NCBI RefSeq assembly: GCF_923081025.1
Contig: NZ_CAKLPZ010000001.1
Span: 992,001-1,056,000, forward strand
Length of the DNA: 64,000 nucleotides
Origin: Neolewinella maritima
GTDB taxonomy: Bacteria; Bacteroidota; Bacteroidia; Chitinophagales; Saprospiraceae
Reading direction: 5' to 3'
The notes beneath the pieces were generated by a model, which ran no database searches, was not told the origin of the DNA, and saw only the letters and a program-made list of their open reading frames with translations. Shown here one piece after another: positions 1 through 8,063 of the stretch; position 1 is the stretch's first letter; every line of letters begins with the position of its first letter. The position numbers and the translations under genes were made by a program.

Positions 1-450
1 CAGTACTTCTTCGAGATGGACGCCGACTTCAGTCACACCCCGGCCGACCTCATCCGCCTGCGCGCCGCCTGCCACGACGGACCCGGTGACGTAGCCGTAG
101 GCAGTCGCTATACCCGCGGCGGCAGCGTCGAGAACTGGCCGCTGGACCGCATTATCCTCTCCTACGGCGCCAGTGTGTACACCCGCCTGGTCACCTGGAT
201 GCCCGTCAAGGACCCCACCGCGGGCTTCATGTGCTACTCCCGTCCCGTGCTGGAGGCGATGGACTTCAGCAAGATCCGCTTCATCGGCTACGCCTTCCAG
301 ATCGAAATGAAGTACACGGCCCGCGAGCTGGGTTTCAAGATCGTAGAGGTACCCATCGTATTTACCGACCGCGTAGCCGGCAAGAGCAAGATGCACAAGT
401 CGATCATCCGCGAGGCCGTCTTCGGGGTGCTCAGTCTGCGGCTGCGCTAG
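1..450 (+). CDS. Polyprenol monophosphomannose synthase (Dpm1-like GT2), 5' partial
   Basis: The C-terminal 149 codons of a family 2 glycosyltransferase that makes polyprenyl-phosphate-mannose (or glucose) at the membrane. The frame is open from base 1, so the start lies outside the window. The DXD-type motif EMDADFSH is visible at the very beginning, followed by the family's conserved DPTAGFMCYS and GYAFQIEMKY stretches. The ending, a basic KSKMHKSIIREA segment, is where bacterial Dpm1 homologues normally stop, so only the N-terminal nucleotide-binding part is missing. It runs tail to tail into the next gene and the two coding regions overlap by 20 bp. Confidence 0.9.
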   Translation, partial: QYFFEMDADFSHTPADLIRLRAACHDGPGDVAVGSRYTRGGSVENWPLDRIILSYGASVYTRLVTWMPVKDPTAGFMCYSRPVLEAMDFSKIRFIGYAFQIEMKYTARELGFKIVEVPIVFTDRVAGKSKMHKSIIREAVFGVLSLRLR

Positions 451-2236
451 TTGTACGCAGCTCCACCAGCGCCACCCAGTCCCCCTCGCCCGGCGGTACC
501 AGCCGCACCCGTCCGTCACTGGCCCGTACCCGCTCGCCCTTGTCCACCAGCTCGCCGCCCTGGGCGGGACTGTACCAGCGCACGCTGAATTCCCCCTCTG
601 CTCCGCGCAGGTCCAGCGTAGCCGGCTGACCGAAGGGCGTCAGTACCACGTACACCTCCCCGGGCTTAGCAAAGCAGTACTGCTGCTCGCCCTGCGATAG
701 TTCGTTGTGCCCCTGCATGTCCCAGTACGGTAGGTGGGTCTCGAAAAACGTCCGCGCGTGCGCGCTCCAGTGGTAGGCCCGGTCGCGACTTCGCCAGTCC
801 TCCAGGTTCAGGTCGTTGTGGGGGCTGCGGGCACCGAAGTACCACTCCACACCCGCCCCGCCGGCCAGCAGATTGCCCCAGAGCGCCAGACTGCGCAGGC
901 TGTCCTGGTTATTGGGCATGGCTGCGTCGGGGTCCAGTCCGCGCCACCAGGGACCGGTTTCGTCCAGGGTGATGATCCAGGGGGCGCCGGCGCGGCTGCT
1001 TCGGGCCAGCCAGTCGGCGGTCACTGCATTAGCGTGGTAGGGGTTACCTAGCTGCAGCGACAGACCATCGAGATCGGCCTCCCCCAGCAGGGGACGGTAG
1101 ATCTCCGCCAGGGCCTCCTCTCCCGGGTGGGTGTGCAGTACGACGTAGTTGTGGAAGGGGTCGTGGTCGGCGAACCACTCCACGACGGCGCGTTGCTGGT
1201 CGGTATCCTGGGCGGTGTCGGACCAGTCGTTCGGGCCGTTTTCTTCCCCCAGGTTCCAGGTCACGGCCCGGTGGTGACCGAAGCGGGCCACGAGCTCGCG
1301 GAAGTAGAGGCGGCGCTGCGGACCGGTATCGCCACCGTCGAGCAGGGTTTCGTTCTCCGTTTCGTTGAGTACGAAGTGTAGCATCATGCCTAGGCTATCG
1401 GCGTGGTCGAAGACGATCTCCCACTGGTCCAGCTTACTCACGTCGAAGCGGCTGAAGTCGTCGTGGCTGGTGTAGGGCCATACGTCCTTGCCGTCGCCGT
1501 TGATGTTCATCGTCAGGAAGTAGATGCTGTTCACGCCAGCCGATTGCAGGTAGCTGATGCCGCCGATGAGGCCTTTCCCTTTTCCGTTCCAGGCGGGGTC
1601 GCCGGTGCGGTGATCGGTCAGGTGGGCGGTGTAGGTGTGCAGACTGTCCGCCCTGCTCTCTCCCTCCCGGAAGTCGTCGCTGTGGCGGTAGGTACCGTCG
1701 AAGTCCGCATAGCCCAGTAGGTTCTCCGGACTGTCCACCCCCGTCTTAAGGAAGTAATCGCCGCTTTCGGCCCAGCGCAGGTAGCGGGGGTGGTCGCGGA
1801 TCAGGCGGCCCGTCTCGCCCGCGCGCGCCGGACCGGCGTAGAAGCCCCCGGTGTAGCGTTCGAGAACGTTCTCCGCACCGGCGTCCGCGCCCAGGTAGGC
1901 ATTCTTGCCCCGTACCAGCTCACCGGTGTAGGACCACTCGCCCTCGCGATCGGGACGGAAGCGGACCTGCCAGGTACTGCCCTGGGTGGCACCGGTGTAG
2001 GCCGCGCGGCCATCGGCGGCGTAGAAGGCCGGGACGGTGACGGAGTAGGTGCCATTGGTGAAGGTGACGTCGAGCCGGTAGTCGGTAAAGGGGTTGACGC
2101 TGGCCTGCTCGCTGGTGGACGGACCGGGGAAGCTCAGCGTCATCTTTTGCCACTTGGCGACTTCCGGTAGGAGTACCTCTATGGGGGTGCGGCAGGTCGT
2201 AAGGGCAAGGCAGAGCAGCAGGGGCAGGAAGCGCAC
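431..2236 (-). CDS. DUF5060 / (beta/alpha)8-barrel putative glycoside hydrolase, exported
   Basis: A 601-residue exported protein, GTG start, with a hydrophobic signal (residues 1-14) and a possible lipoprotein cysteine at position 15 (the preceding LTT is a poor lipobox). Residues about 30-110 match the beta-sandwich DUF5060 type that precedes clan-A-like barrels. The barrel (about 150-480) carries WNLGEENG near residue 330 and ITLDETGPW near 425, which I read as the acid/base and nucleophile glutamates. The tail forms a beta-rich C-terminal domain. The substrate cannot be told; relatives are found with polysaccharide degradation genes. The gene starts 25 bp after the upstream S9 peptidase stop, and a TAAGTTTA box (2256-2263) shares that stop codon, so it may also have its own promoter. 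Confidence 0.8.
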   Translation of the reverse strand: MRFLPLLLCLALTTCRTPIEVLLPEVAKWQKMTLSFPGPSTSEQASVNPFTDYRLDVTFTNGTYSVTVPAFYAADGRAAYTGATQGSTWQVRFRPDREGEWSYTGELVRGKNAYLGADAGAENVLERYTGGFYAGPARAGETGRLIRDHPRYLRWAESGDYFLKTGVDSPENLLGYADFDGTYRHSDDFREGESRADSLHTYTAHLTDHRTGDPAWNGKGKGLIGGISYLQSAGVNSIYFLTMNINGDGKDVWPYTSHDDFSRFDVSKLDQWEIVFDHADSLGMMLHFVLNETENETLLDGGDTGPQRRLYFRELVARFGHHRAVTWNLGEENGPNDWSDTAQDTDQQRAVVEWFADHDPFHNYVVLHTHPGEEALAEIYRPLLGEADLDGLSLQLGNPYHANAVTADWLARSSRAGAPWIITLDETGPWWRGLDPDAAMPNNQDSLRSLALWGNLLAGGAGVEWYFGARSPHNDLNLEDWRSRDRAYHWSAHARTFFETHLPYWDMQGHNELSQGEQQYCFAKPGEVYVVLTPFGQPATLDLRGAEGEFSVRWYSPAQGGELVDKGERVRASDGRVRLVPPGEGDWVALVELRTTSAAAD

Positions 2237-2255
2237 GGGCGGGGGTGGTTTCCGG

Positions 2256-2263
2256 TAAACTTA
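2256..2263 (-). promoter_or_regulatory. Putative -7 box TAAGTTTA before the DUF5060 gene
   Basis: Close to the Bacteroidota -7 consensus TAnnTTTG, 19 nt before the GTG start. Its first three bases are the TAA stop of the upstream peptidase gene. No TTTG was found at the proper distance upstream. Confidence 0.35.
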
Positions 2264-4651
2264 GGGTAAAGTAGCCAGGGATTCAGTGGTAGAGGCTTGG
2301 TCGGTCGGCTTGCCCGTGCTGTGTTGCTCCATCCAGCTGTGCATTTCCCAGAGCATGTGCAGGATACTTTCCTCGGCCGCGTAGCCGTGGTCTTCGTAGG
2401 GCAGCAGGCAGAGCCGCGCGGTTTTACCCAAATTATCTAGGGCGGCAAACATGCGCTTACTCTGCACCGGGTAGGTACCGCTATTGCTGTCGTCTGCCCC
2501 GTGGATGAGCAGCAACGGGCTGTCGATCTTGTCGGCGTGTACGAAGGGGCTCAGGCGGACGTAGGTCTCCGGTACCTGCCAGAAAGTGCGCTCCTCGGCC
2601 TGGAAGCCGAAGGGGGTCAGCGTGCGGTTGAAGGCCCCGCTGCGGGCGATCCCGCCGGCGAACAGCTCAGTATGGGCCAGCAGGTGGGCAGTCATGAAGG
2701 CGCCATAGCTGTGCCCGCCGACGAACACGCGGGCGGGGTCCGCTACGCCCATACCGACCAATTTTTGCACGGCGGCCTCGGCGTTCATGCGTACCTGCTC
2801 GATGAAGGTCTCGTTGGGCTCGTCGTCCCCCTCGCCTACGATGGGCATGGCAAAGTCGTCGAATACCGCATAGCCGGCCGCCAGGAAGGGCAGGGGGGAG
2901 AGCGGACTGATGCGCCGAAACTGGTGGGTGCTGCTGGTGACCTGACCGGCCTTATCCGCATCCTTGTACTCCTGGGGGTAGGCCCACATCAGGATCGGCA
3001 GCGGGGCGTCCACGCCGGGCCGGAAGCCCTCCGGTGTGTGGAGTTCGCCGCTGAGCTGTACGCCGTCCTGCCGGTCGTAGCTCACCAGTTCGTACTGGGT
3101 GTGCTGGAGCTGAGGGTAGGGGTGGGGGAAGTTGGTGACCCGTACCTCGTCGCCGTTCAGCAGGTGGTGCAGGTAGAAGTTCGGCCGCTCGTTGGATTGC
3201 TCACGCGCCAGCAGGAAGTAGTTGGGATCCTGGTCGACGAAGAAGAGCGGCCGCTCGAAGTAGGGGGGGCTGGATTCCCAGAGCCGGCTTTTCTCTCCGG
3301 TCTCCAGACTCAGCGCGTCAATGAAGGGGCGCGGCCCGTCGGGACTGTGCCCATTACCCACCATGACCAGGGTCTGCCCTTCGTCGCGGGTGAGTAGTAC
3401 GCTGTGGTCGCTGGGCAGGCTCACGGTGATCACGCTACCCGGATCGTTGTAGTTGTCTTCCCAGTTATGGTCGAAGAGGATCTCCGGTGTGCGCTCCGGT
3501 GTGTCCGGGTACCAGCGGCGGGTGACCTGCCGGCGGGTGGTCCAGTCCCAGTCGATGGCGATGGCCAGATCGCCGCGGCCCCAGCGCAGGGCGCCGAAGC
3601 GGAGGGGAAGTTTGATGCTCGGCTGCGGCGCACCGGTGAAGGGAGCCTCCAGATAGTACAGCTGTTCGCGGTGATCGACCTCCGTGCGGGGATCGCCGCC
3701 ATCGAGTGCCTCGGTCCAGTACAACTGGGCGGGGTGATCGCTGCGCCAGCTAAAGCGCCGCGGCTCCGTGATGACGGCGCCGAAGGCCGGGGGCAGGTGT
3801 TCGACCGTAGGCCGCTGGGCCAGCTCGCGCACGACGTAGCCCTCCTTATCCAGCAGTTGCACCTTGTCCGAGAACTTGTCGTAGGGCACATTGAAGCTGA
3901 AGGGCTCCTGCACGTAGGTGATCACGAAGTAGTTGCCGTCGGGCGAGTCGCCCAGACCGGCGATGATACCGGGCTCGGCCCAGGCGCGTTCCTCGCCGGT
4001 ATCCAGGCGGTGCATCCAGAGCTGCCCGGTAGCGAAGTAGCGGAACAGCGCTACGTCGTACTCGTTCTCGAGCAGGTTGGTGTAGGTGCGGTTGGCGCCC
4101 TCCTTACCCGAGGAATCCTGCACGGCGGGCCCGGTGATGGAGGTAGTGCGCTCCGGTTTCGTAGCTCCACTGATGCGACGCTTGATCAGGAAGCGGTCAC
4201 TACCGATGAAGTCGTAGGGCACCCCACCCAGGCTATTGTTGATATCGGCCTCCCCCACGGGCCGGCACTGCAGGCTCGTACGGCTAGCCGTCCACAATTG
4301 TAACCCGTGGTCGGTGACCAGGCAGAAGGCGATCTGCGTTCCGTCGGGCGACCAGGTGAAGTAGCGGTACGCACCCTCTTCGGGCAGCCCCTGCAGCTCG
4401 CGGTCCGTCCCGGTAGAGAGCTGCCGCAGCCGCGGATTATGGAATCCACGCGTCCCGTAGGGCGTGAAGGTGTCCGGGTTGATCTGCCGTCCGGCCAGTT
4501 TCACCTTCGGCTCCTTGAGCTCCTCGATACTGGGGTACATGGGCCGGTCGGCAATCACGATATAGTCCGGGTCGGGCCCAAACAGCATCAGCGGATCGGG
4601 CTTCAGGTTCACTAGGTCGGCAATGGCCTGGGGCGGGCGTTGGTAGGTCAA
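2261..4651 (-). CDS. S9 family peptidase (glutamyl endopeptidase-like, S9D)
   Basis: A 796-residue prolyl-oligopeptidase-fold serine peptidase. The N-terminal two thirds form the beta-propeller; the C-terminal alpha/beta-hydrolase domain shows the nucleophile GGHSYGAF (Ser near 647), the Asp in LLIHGADDSNSG (near 720) and the His in YEDHGYA (near 754). The PSIEEL...LAGRQINP stretch near residue 40-60 is typical of the glutamyl-specific S9D branch that includes chloroplast CGEP. The only available start is TTG at 4651, because the frame is closed at 4667-4669 inside a repeat. The protein therefore lacks the signal peptide that I expect for many bacterial relatives: it is either cytoplasmic or has lost its original 5' end. 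A run of eight G (C on the coding strand) sits directly before the start. Confidence 0.88.
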   Translation of the reverse strand: MTYQRPPQAIADLVNLKPDPLMLFGPDPDYIVIADRPMYPSIEELKEPKVKLAGRQINPDTFTPYGTRGFHNPRLRQLSTGTDRELQGLPEEGAYRYFTWSPDGTQIAFCLVTDHGLQLWTASRTSLQCRPVGEADINNSLGGVPYDFIGSDRFLIKRRISGATKPERTTSITGPAVQDSSGKEGANRTYTNLLENEYDVALFRYFATGQLWMHRLDTGEERAWAEPGIIAGLGDSPDGNYFVITYVQEPFSFNVPYDKFSDKVQLLDKEGYVVRELAQRPTVEHLPPAFGAVITEPRRFSWRSDHPAQLYWTEALDGGDPRTEVDHREQLYYLEAPFTGAPQPSIKLPLRFGALRWGRGDLAIAIDWDWTTRRQVTRRWYPDTPERTPEILFDHNWEDNYNDPGSVITVSLPSDHSVLLTRDEGQTLVMVGNGHSPDGPRPFIDALSLETGEKSRLWESSPPYFERPLFFVDQDPNYFLLAREQSNERPNFYLHHLLNGDEVRVTNFPHPYPQLQHTQYELVSYDRQDGVQLSGELHTPEGFRPGVDAPLPILMWAYPQEYKDADKAGQVTSSTHQFRRISPLSPLPFLAAGYAVFDDFAMPIVGEGDDEPNETFIEQVRMNAEAAVQKLVGMGVADPARVFVGGHSYGAFMTAHLLAHTELFAGGIARSGAFNRTLTPFGFQAEERTFWQVPETYVRLSPFVHADKIDSPLLLIHGADDSNSGTYPVQSKRMFAALDNLGKTARLCLLPYEDHGYAAEESILHMLWEMHSWMEQHSTGKPTDQASTTESLATLP

Positions 4652-4660
4652 GGGGGGGGC

Positions 4661-4697
4661 AAGGGGTTAAGGGGTTAGGGACTTAAGGGGTTAAGGG
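4661..4697. repeat. AAGGGGTT repeats, inverted partner of the 4853-4900 array
   Basis: Short imperfect run of the AAGGGGTT unit, two copies then a break and two more. It reads as the inverted complement of the TTAACCCC array 160 bp to the right, so the segment 4698-4852 is bracketed by inverted telomere-like repeats. It borders the 5' end of the S9 peptidase gene. Confidence 0.8.
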
Positions 4698-4852
4698 CGG
4701 GTGTTGGAGGTGTAAGGGGATTCGCGGTAGGGACGCGGGTCGTAGATGGCAGATTATCGGGGAGGGGCAGTTTGTAGGGGCGGGGCCACGGGTGCAGAAT
4801 CACACACCAGACGTACAGTACATATAGACGAGCGAAGCGAGCATCCCCACCC

Positions 4853-4900
4853 TTAACCCCTTAACCCCTTAACCCCTTAACCCCTTAACCCCTTAACCCC
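4853..4900. repeat. Tandem array of six TTAACCCC units
   Basis: Six perfect head-to-tail copies of an 8-bp telomere-like unit, followed by a decayed copy (CCCTAACCCC) at 4907-4916. It lies directly behind the stop of the 116-residue gene. The G-rich strand could form a G-quadruplex, and strand slippage would change the copy number. The space between the two arrays (4698-4852) contains no gene that I can recognise. Confidence 0.9.
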
Positions 4901-4920
4901 TTTCCTCCCTAACCCCCTGA

Positions 4921-5271
4921 CTACTCCTCCTGATCGTACGAGGCGTCCTGCGTGTCGATGACCATATTGGTGATCGTGTAGTCGCCAAACTTTTCGAGGT
5001 GATTGAAGGCAAGGTTGTCGGGCCAGGCCTTGTCGTCTTCGATCCATTCGGCGAGGAGGTTTTCGAGGATGGGCAGGAAGTTCTTCTCCAGCCACTCTTC
5101 GGCCTCTTCCATCTCGTCGAAGTCGGGCAGGAGGTAGACGGTGGTGAGGTCCGAGGTATCGTCAAAGTCGATCTCCTCTTCCATCGTGGCGTCTTCGCGA
5201 ACGGCCCAGCGGAGGAGTGCTTCGCTCGGGGTCAGGATCAGGGCGTAGCGGTTGATGTCGAAAAGGTCCAT
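4921..5271 (-). CDS. Hypothetical acidic protein, 116 aa
   Basis: A small, strongly acidic soluble protein with no signal peptide or membrane segment. It begins MDLFDINRYALILTP and has many Glu/Asp residues, with a predicted alpha-helical middle (EEAEEWLEKNF) and conserved-looking aromatic residues (W, Y, F). I do not recognise the family, although the composition and ATG start make it a credible gene. It lies 55 bp downstream of an M15 peptidase gene on the same strand, with a telomere-like repeat directly after its stop. Overlapping frames in this interval give arginine-rich, low-complexity products and were set aside. Confidence 0.7.
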   Translation of the reverse strand: MDLFDINRYALILTPSEALLRWAVREDATMEEEIDFDDTSDLTTVYLLPDFDEMEEAEEWLEKNFLPILENLLAEWIEDDKAWPDNLAFNHLEKFGDYTITNMVIDTQDASYDQEE

Positions 5272-5326
5272 GTGGGTATTCTTGTGCGAGTGATAACGTG
5301 GGGGGTAGTTCGGTAGTTCTGTAGTA

Positions 5327-6148
5327 TTACCTACACGCGGGATTGATGCCGAGCACGTAGTTCTTTAGCACGGCGATCTCGGGAGCGGCCTCGGCGCCGT
5401 CGAAGCCGGAGATGTCCGCGTCCCGCAGCTTGGTGGCGGCGTAGTCGGTGAGCTGACGGGCTAGGGGGATGTAGCTCCAGTGCCAGCGCTCTTCCTCGTA
5501 GCCGCTGGGGCGCGCTTCGCCCTTGGCGGTATAGGGTTGGCAGAAGCCGTAGTCCGCTGCGTGGGTTGTGAGCCAGTCATAGACGCGCTTGCCCGGCCCG
5601 GCGTCGAAGTAGCCGTTGGTGAGGGCGTTGAGGTCGATATCGGTGCCCCAGTGGTGGCGGCTGGTGCCGGGCATGGAGGAGTAGCGCAGGATGGCCCGGG
5701 CTCGGTCGGCGGGGTCGGGGTAGACTTCGTTGGCTTTTTCGCTGCCCTCGAGCAGGCGTTGTCCGCGCCACTTAGCTTCCCAGATCTGTTTTTGGCGGGC
5801 GAAGTTGCGGGTGGCCGAGACCATCATCAGGTCTACGCCATCGGCCCGGGCGGCGGCGTGCATGCGCTCGAAGGCGGCGTAGGTGTCGCGGTGCAGCAGG
5901 TACGGATCACCGTCGGTATAGCGGTCGGCTACGGCTACGAAGTCTGGGTGCACGGCCGGATCGAACTTGCCGGTCAGGTACGCATAGCTGGGGATGTCAG
6001 GGATGCTATCGGAGGTACGGGGCGCGCGCGCGGGTGCGGTGTCCTGTACGGCGGATGCGGAGGGCACCTCGGCGGTCGCTGCCGTACCGTCGGAGGGGGC
6101 GGTGCAGGCAAGCAGCAGGATAGTAGCCAGAAAGAGAAGCGGTTTCAT
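5327..6148 (-). CDS. M15 family D-Ala-D-Ala carboxypeptidase (VanY-type), lipoprotein
   Basis: A 273-residue zinc peptidase that trims the D-Ala-D-Ala end of peptidoglycan peptides in the periplasm. The N-terminus is a lipoprotein signal (LLLAC, Cys at 15) followed by a Ser/Ala/Thr-rich linker. The catalytic domain shows SATRNFARQ, the zinc motif SRHHWGTDIDLN (residues about 163-174) and the second His motif ERWHWSYIP (near 220), all typical of VanY/LdcB-like enzymes. The length agrees with the family plus a linker. A TA(C)TTTG-like box lies 5 nt before the ATG (minus strand, 6154-6160), hinting at a very short leader. Confidence 0.88.
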   Translation of the reverse strand: MKPLLFLATILLLACTAPSDGTAATAEVPSASAVQDTAPARAPRTSDSIPDIPSYAYLTGKFDPAVHPDFVAVADRYTDGDPYLLHRDTYAAFERMHAAARADGVDLMMVSATRNFARQKQIWEAKWRGQRLLEGSEKANEVYPDPADRARAILRYSSMPGTSRHHWGTDIDLNALTNGYFDAGPGKRVYDWLTTHAADYGFCQPYTAKGEARPSGYEEERWHWSYIPLARQLTDYAATKLRDADISGFDGAEAAPEIAVLKNYVLGINPACR

Positions 6149-6226
6149 GTACGCAAAGTACGTCTCCGGCCTGCAGTGATCCGTATAGAATGCGAAGCGC
6201 AGCTCAGACCCGCACAGGCCGCGCTA

Positions 6227-6613
6227 TTAGCGGGCCACTACGGCGGAGAGCTTCATCAGGAAGTAGACCTCGAAGCCGGTGTACACCAGGTACAGCCAGA
6301 AGAAGGGGACGATGAAGAGTTTGTTGTCCGGCTCGCCGAGCAGCACGTAGCCCACTACGAGCATTCCGCAGAGGAGCATCTTCACCATGGTCAGGCCCAG
6401 AAAGACATTGCTGAACAGCATGCGATTCTCCGCACCCGCGCTCCGCCGCCCCAGGAAGAAGAGCACTACGCAGAGGAAGGCGAACACCAGACCCGTAGCG
6501 ATCGTGAACGGCAGGGCGTAGGAGATGGCCAGTACCCAGTGGCAGCAGGCCGCCCCCAGGGCCGCCAGACCACTCACGGCCGCCAGGAGGCCAAAGAAAC
6601 GCGAAGTCAGCAT
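6227..6613 (-). CDS. Small integral membrane protein, four TM segments
   Basis: A 128-residue protein made almost entirely of four hydrophobic helices (about residues 5-28, 33-53, 67-90, 96-120), with a short basic loop GRRSAGAENR. The pattern resembles AtpI-like assembly proteins, but no ATP synthase genes are nearby and I cannot name the family. The start is supported by a perfect TAnnTTTG box ending 4 nt upstream. It is followed by an M15 peptidase gene in the same direction. Confidence 0.75.
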   Translation of the reverse strand: MLTSRFFGLLAAVSGLAALGAACCHWVLAISYALPFTIATGLVFAFLCVVLFFLGRRSAGAENRMLFSNVFLGLTMVKMLLCGMLVVGYVLLGEPDNKLFIVPFFWLYLVYTGFEVYFLMKLSAVVAR

Positions 6614-6617
6614 GGGG

Positions 6618-6625
6618 CAAAAGTA
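6618..6625 (-). promoter_or_regulatory. -7 promoter box TACTTTTG, 4 nt before the ATG
   Basis: Perfect match to the Bacteroidota TAnnTTTG element on the minus strand, separated from the start codon at 6613 by four C residues. Transcription would begin at or within a few bases of the ATG, implying a leaderless or nearly leaderless mRNA. No clear upstream TTTG was found. Confidence 0.55.
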
Positions 6626-6661
6626 CGGCGTGGGGGGTGGTGGGCCGCACCCTTGGTCGGG

Positions 6662-7165
6662 CTAAATCATGGATCGGTTGGCCCAGGGTCCGGAATACAT
6701 CGCATCGATGTAGGCCAGTAGATCGGCACATTGCTCATCCGTCAGGTCGGTATAGGAGGACATCACGGTCGGTCGCCACTGCGTCCAGACCTCGACGGCC
6801 CGGGGGTGGCCGGAATCGATCAGGCGTTGGCTCTGTTGGATCCAGGCGTAGAGATCCTCACGGGGGTAGTCGGCCCAGCGTTCGGTCACCCCGCCGAGTG
6901 CAGGCCCCGTAAGATCGTTCTTCATGTTAGCAGCGTGGCACTGTCCACAGCCTACTTTATACCAGAGAACCCTGCCCCGTACCGGATTCGGCACGGAATC
7001 GGGGAGTAGGTCAAATTCAGACGGCTGGGGTATAGCGGACCACGCGGCCTGCTCGTCCGTACGGGAGGATGGGCCGGCGGGGTTCCACAGCAGAAGGGCG
7101 GAAGCCGTCACGATGATGCACGCGATGGCTGTCTGCAGCGTGAGTAAGAACAGGCGCACGTTCAT
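6662..7165 (-). CDS. Exported or membrane-anchored monohaem cytochrome c
   Basis: A 167-residue class I c-type cytochrome. The N-terminal hydrophobic helix (residues 4-27) is a signal sequence or anchor. The haem motif CGQCH is at residues 73-77, and PTVMSSYTDL near residue 135 supplies the likely axial methionine, followed by the usual C-terminal helix (DEQCADLLAYIDAM). One haem only. It probably carries electrons in the periplasm; no oxidase or dehydrogenase gene is next to it, so its partner is unknown. It is followed 48 bp later by the four-TM protein gene. Confidence 0.88.
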   Translation of the reverse strand: MNVRLFLLTLQTAIACIIVTASALLLWNPAGPSSRTDEQAAWSAIPQPSEFDLLPDSVPNPVRGRVLWYKVGCGQCHAANMKNDLTGPALGGVTERWADYPREDLYAWIQQSQRLIDSGHPRAVEVWTQWRPTVMSSYTDLTDEQCADLLAYIDAMYSGPWANRSMI

Positions 7166-7259
7166 GGTGGATGGCTTTTACCAAAGTTCGTCGCCCCGGG
7201 GGCTGGTAGCAAGTAGCCAGCCGCTATTTACACCGAGTGTAAACTAGGAGTGTACAGCA

Positions 7260-7835
7260 TCAGAACCGGCGGCCGTCGCCGAAGGGAAACCGGTAGCCCA
7301 CCAGGATGCCCAGGCGCAGGTCTACGGCGGAGAGTGCGCCGATGGCGCGGTCGTACAGCAGGCCCCTGGCGCCATTGCCGCCGCCTCCGAAGGTAGCTGC
7401 GGTGCCCAGGCCGGCGTTGAGCTCGAAGACGAAGCCGCTGGGGGCTACCCACTTGTGACCGGCCAGGACGCCTACGGCTACGCGGGCGGTGCTGACGCGC
7501 GCGTCGGTGTCCCGATCGATGCCGGTGAGGCGGCCGAGCTTGCCGTAGGCACCGACGAAGAAGCGGTCCATCCCGTCACGGGGCGCGAAGTAGTAGCGGT
7601 AACCGGGGATCACGCGGAGGTTGCGGTAGCGGTATTCTTCCTTCTTATCGAAGGAGAGGCCGAGGGAGGAATAGGCCAGGCCCACCGAGATGCTAGATTG
7701 TGCTCCGATGGGGGTTTCCGCCGCCAGGTTGAGGCCGCCGGTGAGGGCAGAGCCTGCGTTGAGTTTGGCGTCGATCTGGGCCGTGGCGGTCAGGGACGTG
7801 AGGAAGAAAACGAGGTATACAACTAGTGTTTTCAT
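7260..7835 (-). CDS. Outer membrane beta-barrel protein
   Basis: A 191-residue protein with a clear signal peptide (MKTLVVYLVFFLTSLTATAQ) and alternating hydrophobic/polar strands rich in Gly, Tyr and aromatic residues (ISVGLAYSSLGLSF, NLRVIPGYRYYF, FFVGAYGKLG). It ends with strand-like LRLGILVGYRFPF, as small Bacteroidota porin-like barrels do. About eight strands would fit its size. The function is not deducible. The start is supported by a TACCTTTA box 4 nt upstream. Confidence 0.8.
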   Translation of the reverse strand: MKTLVVYLVFFLTSLTATAQIDAKLNAGSALTGGLNLAAETPIGAQSSISVGLAYSSLGLSFDKKEEYRYRNLRVIPGYRYYFAPRDGMDRFFVGAYGKLGRLTGIDRDTDARVSTARVAVGVLAGHKWVAPSGFVFELNAGLGTAATFGGGGNGARGLLYDRAIGALSAVDLRLGILVGYRFPFGDGRRF

Positions 7836-7839
7836 GGGG

Positions 7840-7847
7840 TAAAGGTA
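7840..7847 (-). promoter_or_regulatory. -7 promoter box TACCTTTA before the beta-barrel gene
   Basis: Near-consensus TAnnTTTG element with the same geometry as at 6618: box, four C residues, ATG. A leaderless or very short-leader transcript is likely. Confidence 0.45.
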
Positions 7848-8028
7848 GGTAGGGGAGGGAGCCTGATTTGATTTATGGTGAGTATTAACGCTACGATAAT
7901 AAGTGGTATACTACTGCGCTGGTAGGATGCGCTGGCTCACCTATAAACTACTTTAGTATTCACCACTAAAGTAATTCTCGCGGCCGGAGGCCGCTTGGTA
8001 CTGCCGCGGCGGGGACGCCGCTTTCTAC

Positions 8029-8036
8029 TACCTTTG
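8029..8036 (+). promoter_or_regulatory. -7 promoter box TACCTTTG for the helicase gene
   Basis: Perfect TAnnTTTG element 27 nt before the ATG at 8064. It argues against translation from an in-frame start further upstream (7995), which would lie before the transcript. No TTTG was found at the expected -33 distance. Confidence 0.55.
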
Positions 8037-8063
8037 CACCCGCGCTGCCCCGCCCCCTACACC

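Noticed and set aside
4853-4900. CRISPR-like array
   Set aside because: The units are 8 bp and contiguous with no spacers; no cas genes present.
7995-8063. N-terminal extension of the PIF1-like helicase
   Set aside because: Arg/Pro-rich, contains the TACCTTTG promoter box, and the conserved domain begins after the ATG at 8064.
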